A stretch of DNA of 64,000 nucleotides from contig OX457027.1 in assembly GCA_949752745.1 (NCBI GenBank), positions 83,005,936 to 83,069,935 on the forward strand, given 5' to 3'. Under the pieces are notes generated by a model. It saw only the letters and a program-made list of their open reading frames with translations, made no database searches and was not told where the DNA came from. The position numbers and the translations under genes are program-made. Source of the stretch: Protula sp. h YS-2021 (Eukaryota > Annelida > Polychaeta > Sabellida > Serpulidae). Position 1 is the first letter of the stretch. Each line of letters opens with the position of its first letter. Below, in pieces: positions 61,985 to 64,000 of the stretch.

Positions 61985-62085
61985 TCTCTCCTTCCGTCCC
62001 TCCCTCCATCCCTCCCTCCCTCCGTCCCTCCCTCCGTCCCTCCGTCCCTCCATCCCTTCCTCCCTCCCTCCCTCCCTCCCTCCCT
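61985..62085. repeat. CCCT-type pyrimidine microsatellite
   Basis: TCCCTCCC/CCGT tandem units on the + strand. Confidence 0.9.
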
Positions 62086-63107
62086 GTTTTAAACTTTCCC
62101 CAAAAAATAACATTTTTAATATGAATCCAGAAGATGTAAGCGTAATTTATTTGAAAAGCTGTAATCTGCTTTGTTCTGGCATTTCGTATAATAGAAACAT
62201 GCTTATTTATTTGATACAATCCAGGATGGAATTGTGTAAACATAATTTTTGCCCTTTTTTTATATTGCAGTGCGTAAGTCGATTCTCCTTGTACACAAAA
62301 ACAAATTTACCCAATCGCGGCGGATTACTAAGACTTCATAATGTCCTGCAAATCCCCCCTCCCCCCCCTCCCCCCCCAAAAAAAAAGAAAAGAAAAAAAA
62401 CAGAAAAAAAAAATAAAATCAAATCTGATAAACATGGGCGCTGATTTGCAGCGATTTGAAAGTCATCGCACATTAACAAGGTGTAAAGGAATACTTATTG
62501 AAGTTAATAGGCAACATCGGCATTTGCCCCCGGCCGGTTATTTGAGGCCACAAGGGGGCAGTGCAAATTATTACTTGTCAAACTTTAGCGGTGATGGCAG
62601 CGGTAATTTGCTTTTAACCGTTTTGTTGCTACATTTAATTTTAAAGGTTTAATGGACATCATCATTACATGTAGTTTAGTATAGTTTTATTTAGTAGAAA
62701 ACGTATATTTCAGTTTTCCTTCATGGCTCGTATAATTTTTGACAGTGAATTTTGGAGTTGTCATTATCGAGTCGGTATTCTCTGTATGTCGTAAATTGGT
62801 TCTACATATCAGACATTAAGTGTTCGTTTCGAGTATTTTGCAAATAAAATTTAAACAAAATGTGATACATAAATTTCTCTTGAAATTTTGTAATTTTCAA
62901 ATACAGAATTGAATGAGCGTAGCCATAATATACCATTGCACCAGACGTTTAGAGGTGCTGTTGATTGAACGAAATATAAATGCAATAAATAACAGTAATA
63001 ATTATAATTACATCCCTGCTTTAACTTGAATTCCAACATATCTCTTAAGGCTTTCGTTAGACCGTCCAAGGAAGGGGTGTCTCTTCGGGATTTTAATTGT
63101 TAGGAAA
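62086..63107. other. no gene recognised
   Basis: Contains a C run followed by an A-rich tract (62355-62418). A CTCF-like 14-mer, CCACAAGGGGGCAG, lies at 62548-62561 and is reported as a finding. No coding feature seen. Confidence 0.45.
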
Positions 63108-63307
63108 NNNNNNNNNNNNNNNNNNNNNNNNNNNNNNNNNNNNNNNNNNNNNNNNNNNNNNNNNNNNNNNNNNNNNNNNNNNNNNNNNNNNNNNNNNNNN
63201 NNNNNNNNNNNNNNNNNNNNNNNNNNNNNNNNNNNNNNNNNNNNNNNNNNNNNNNNNNNNNNNNNNNNNNNNNNNNNNNNNNNNNNNNNNNNNNNNNNNN
63301 NNNNNNN
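63108..63307. other. assembly gap (200 N)
   Basis: A run of exactly 200 N, which is a common placeholder length; the true size is unknown. It cuts through the zinc-finger gene. Confidence 0.99.
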
Positions 63308-63684
63308 TATTCATCGTAGACTTCTTGAACCATATCATACCAAACAGAGTCTGTTTCTGACTCACTTTCAGAGTCTGTTTCTGACTCACTTTCAGAGCTG
63401 TCGTCATCATCACCCTCAACACAATGTTCCATATGTTTGAACAAAGCTTCTTGACTGTTGTACAACGCACCACATTCTGTACAAGCATGTGCATTCTTTT
63501 CAGTCATGTTGACGCTTTGACTTTCCATAGAAGACTCATCTAAAGTTTCAGTGATAGGTGGTTTTACAGGGTTTACCATATCTATCTCCAATTCTTCTTC
63601 TTCTGAAGTGTGAGCATTCTTTAAGTGTCTTTTAAGACTTTGTGGCCAATTGTAAGATTTCAAACAAATGTTGCATTTATACAT
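63308..63684 (-). CDS. C2H2 zinc-finger protein, N-terminal part (3' end lost in gap)
   Basis: An ATG at 63684 opens 125 residues before the gap. Finger 1 is C4-x2-C7-x12-H20-x4-H25 (YKCNICLKSYNWPQSLKRHL). An acidic, Ser/Thr-rich linker of about 40 residues follows. Finger 2 is C68-x2-C71-x12-H84-x3-C88, a C2HC variant. After that comes an acidic Asp/Ser/Glu tract with a repeated SESESETD unit, then SVWYDMVQEVYDE at the gap edge. A role in nucleic-acid binding is inferred from the fingers. I cannot name the protein; it could be a host gene or cargo of a mobile or virus-derived element. Two fingers, the acidic tail and the intact frame argue for real coding sequence. The CRE and MARE sites upstream may belong to its promoter. 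Confidence 0.75.
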
Positions 63685-63741
63685 CTTTTCGGTTCAACAT
63701 ACACTTTTCAAATGATGAAAAAGCCTTTAAACATAGCCTTA

Positions 63742-63855
63742 TATACAACTTGTTGAACAGCATGTTGAACAACATGTTCAACTTGTTGAACAACATGTTC
63801 AAGAACATGTTGAACAACATGTTCAACATGTTCAACATGTTGTTGAACATGTTGT
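63742..63855. repeat. palindromic tandem repeat of (A/G)AACATGTT(C/G)
   Basis: Overlapping units of TTGAACAACATGTTCAAC in both orientations, 60-170 bp upstream of the zinc-finger start codon. GAACATGTTC palindromes fit the RRRCWWGYYY half-site consensus, but here they are a by-product of the repeat. The plus-strand frame through it (Met/Asn/Leu-rich) is not a gene. Confidence 0.8.
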
Positions 63856-63895
63856 CTACGTCTAGGGTTAGGGTTATGCCGCTTAGGGGAGTCTA

Positions 63896-63947
63896 ACGTC
63901 ATGACGTCTTTATGACGTCATCATGACGTCATTATGCTGAGTCAGCA
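63896..63947 (-). promoter_or_regulatory. clustered CRE sites and a T-MARE upstream of the zinc-finger gene
   Basis: Two perfect TGACGTCA palindromes (63913-63920, 63924-63931), with a further TGACGTCT (63902-63909), are followed by TGCTGAGTCAGCA (63935-63947), which is the exact 13 bp T-MARE consensus bound by Maf-type bZIP factors. They lie about 210-265 bp upstream of the minus-strand ATG. Whether they act as a promoter is inference. Confidence 0.45.
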
Positions 63948-64000
63948 ATTATAACAAGTTTGAATGTTTGAGCAAGTTACACACCATATTTTGATTACAT

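Noticed and set aside
63742..63855. Array of p53-type RRRCWWGYYY half-sites
   Set aside because: The palindromes come from a tandem ATGTTGAAC repeat, so the matches are not independent evidence for regulation.
63862..63876. Telomere-like AGGGTTAGGGTTA
   Set aside because: Only two units; far too short for a telomere or clear interstitial telomeric repeat.

Overview
The window looks like intergenic DNA from a metazoan nuclear genome, most likely a marine invertebrate. The repeat spectrum (DIRS with a tyrosine recombinase, a Penelope-like GIY-YIG fragment, Tc1/mariner relics, many MITEs, AGGTCA-rich repeats, long micro- and minisatellites) suggests a mollusc or other lophotrochozoan, but no host gene anchors this and it is a guess. 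AT-rich unique sequence alternates with repeats. A run of 200 Ns (63108-63307) marks an assembly gap.

The main object is an apparently complete DIRS-type retroelement at about 24402-32473 (+ strand). It has inverted terminal repeats (166 bp with no mismatch seen by eye), an internal complementary region (32077-32191) joining the complements of the two ends, and three long open frames: a gag-like ORF1, a reverse transcriptase/RNase H ORF2 and a tyrosine recombinase ORF3. ORF1 and ORF3 lie in the same frame, separated by one TAG in a tobamovirus-type readthrough context (TAG CAG CCA). ORF2 sits in another frame and has no ATG before codon 159. A diverged, frameshifted and truncated relative lies on the minus strand at 39413-41856.

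Other coding remnants are an H2C2-OTU pseudogene at the left edge (5-558), two Tc1/mariner transposase relics (7647-8177; 12918-13140), a 5'-truncated Penelope-like endonuclease (49469-49984) and, at the right edge on the minus strand, the N-terminal part of a C2H2 zinc-finger gene interrupted by the gap (63308-63684). The upstream DNA of that gene carries palindromic CRE sites and a perfect T-MARE.

Non-coding repeats fall into families: an AGGTCA-rich repeat ending in a hairpin (14625-16240, 19110-19815, 21346-21718, 47890-49085); an ACGTCG/AACGTT MITE family with CCCAGTAAACATT-like ends (six copies or fragments); a GATATC-palindrome MITE (8974-9362); a palindromic-array MITE (33478-34094); a short GGGCC MITE (35031-35233); and an insertion at 48191-48757. 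Two copies of the AGGTCA family are interrupted by younger insertions, giving a relative order of events. Long stretches elsewhere (notably 35.2-39.4, 42.5-45.2 and 50.0-54.7 kb) show nothing I recognise. No rRNA, tRNA or CRISPR was found.
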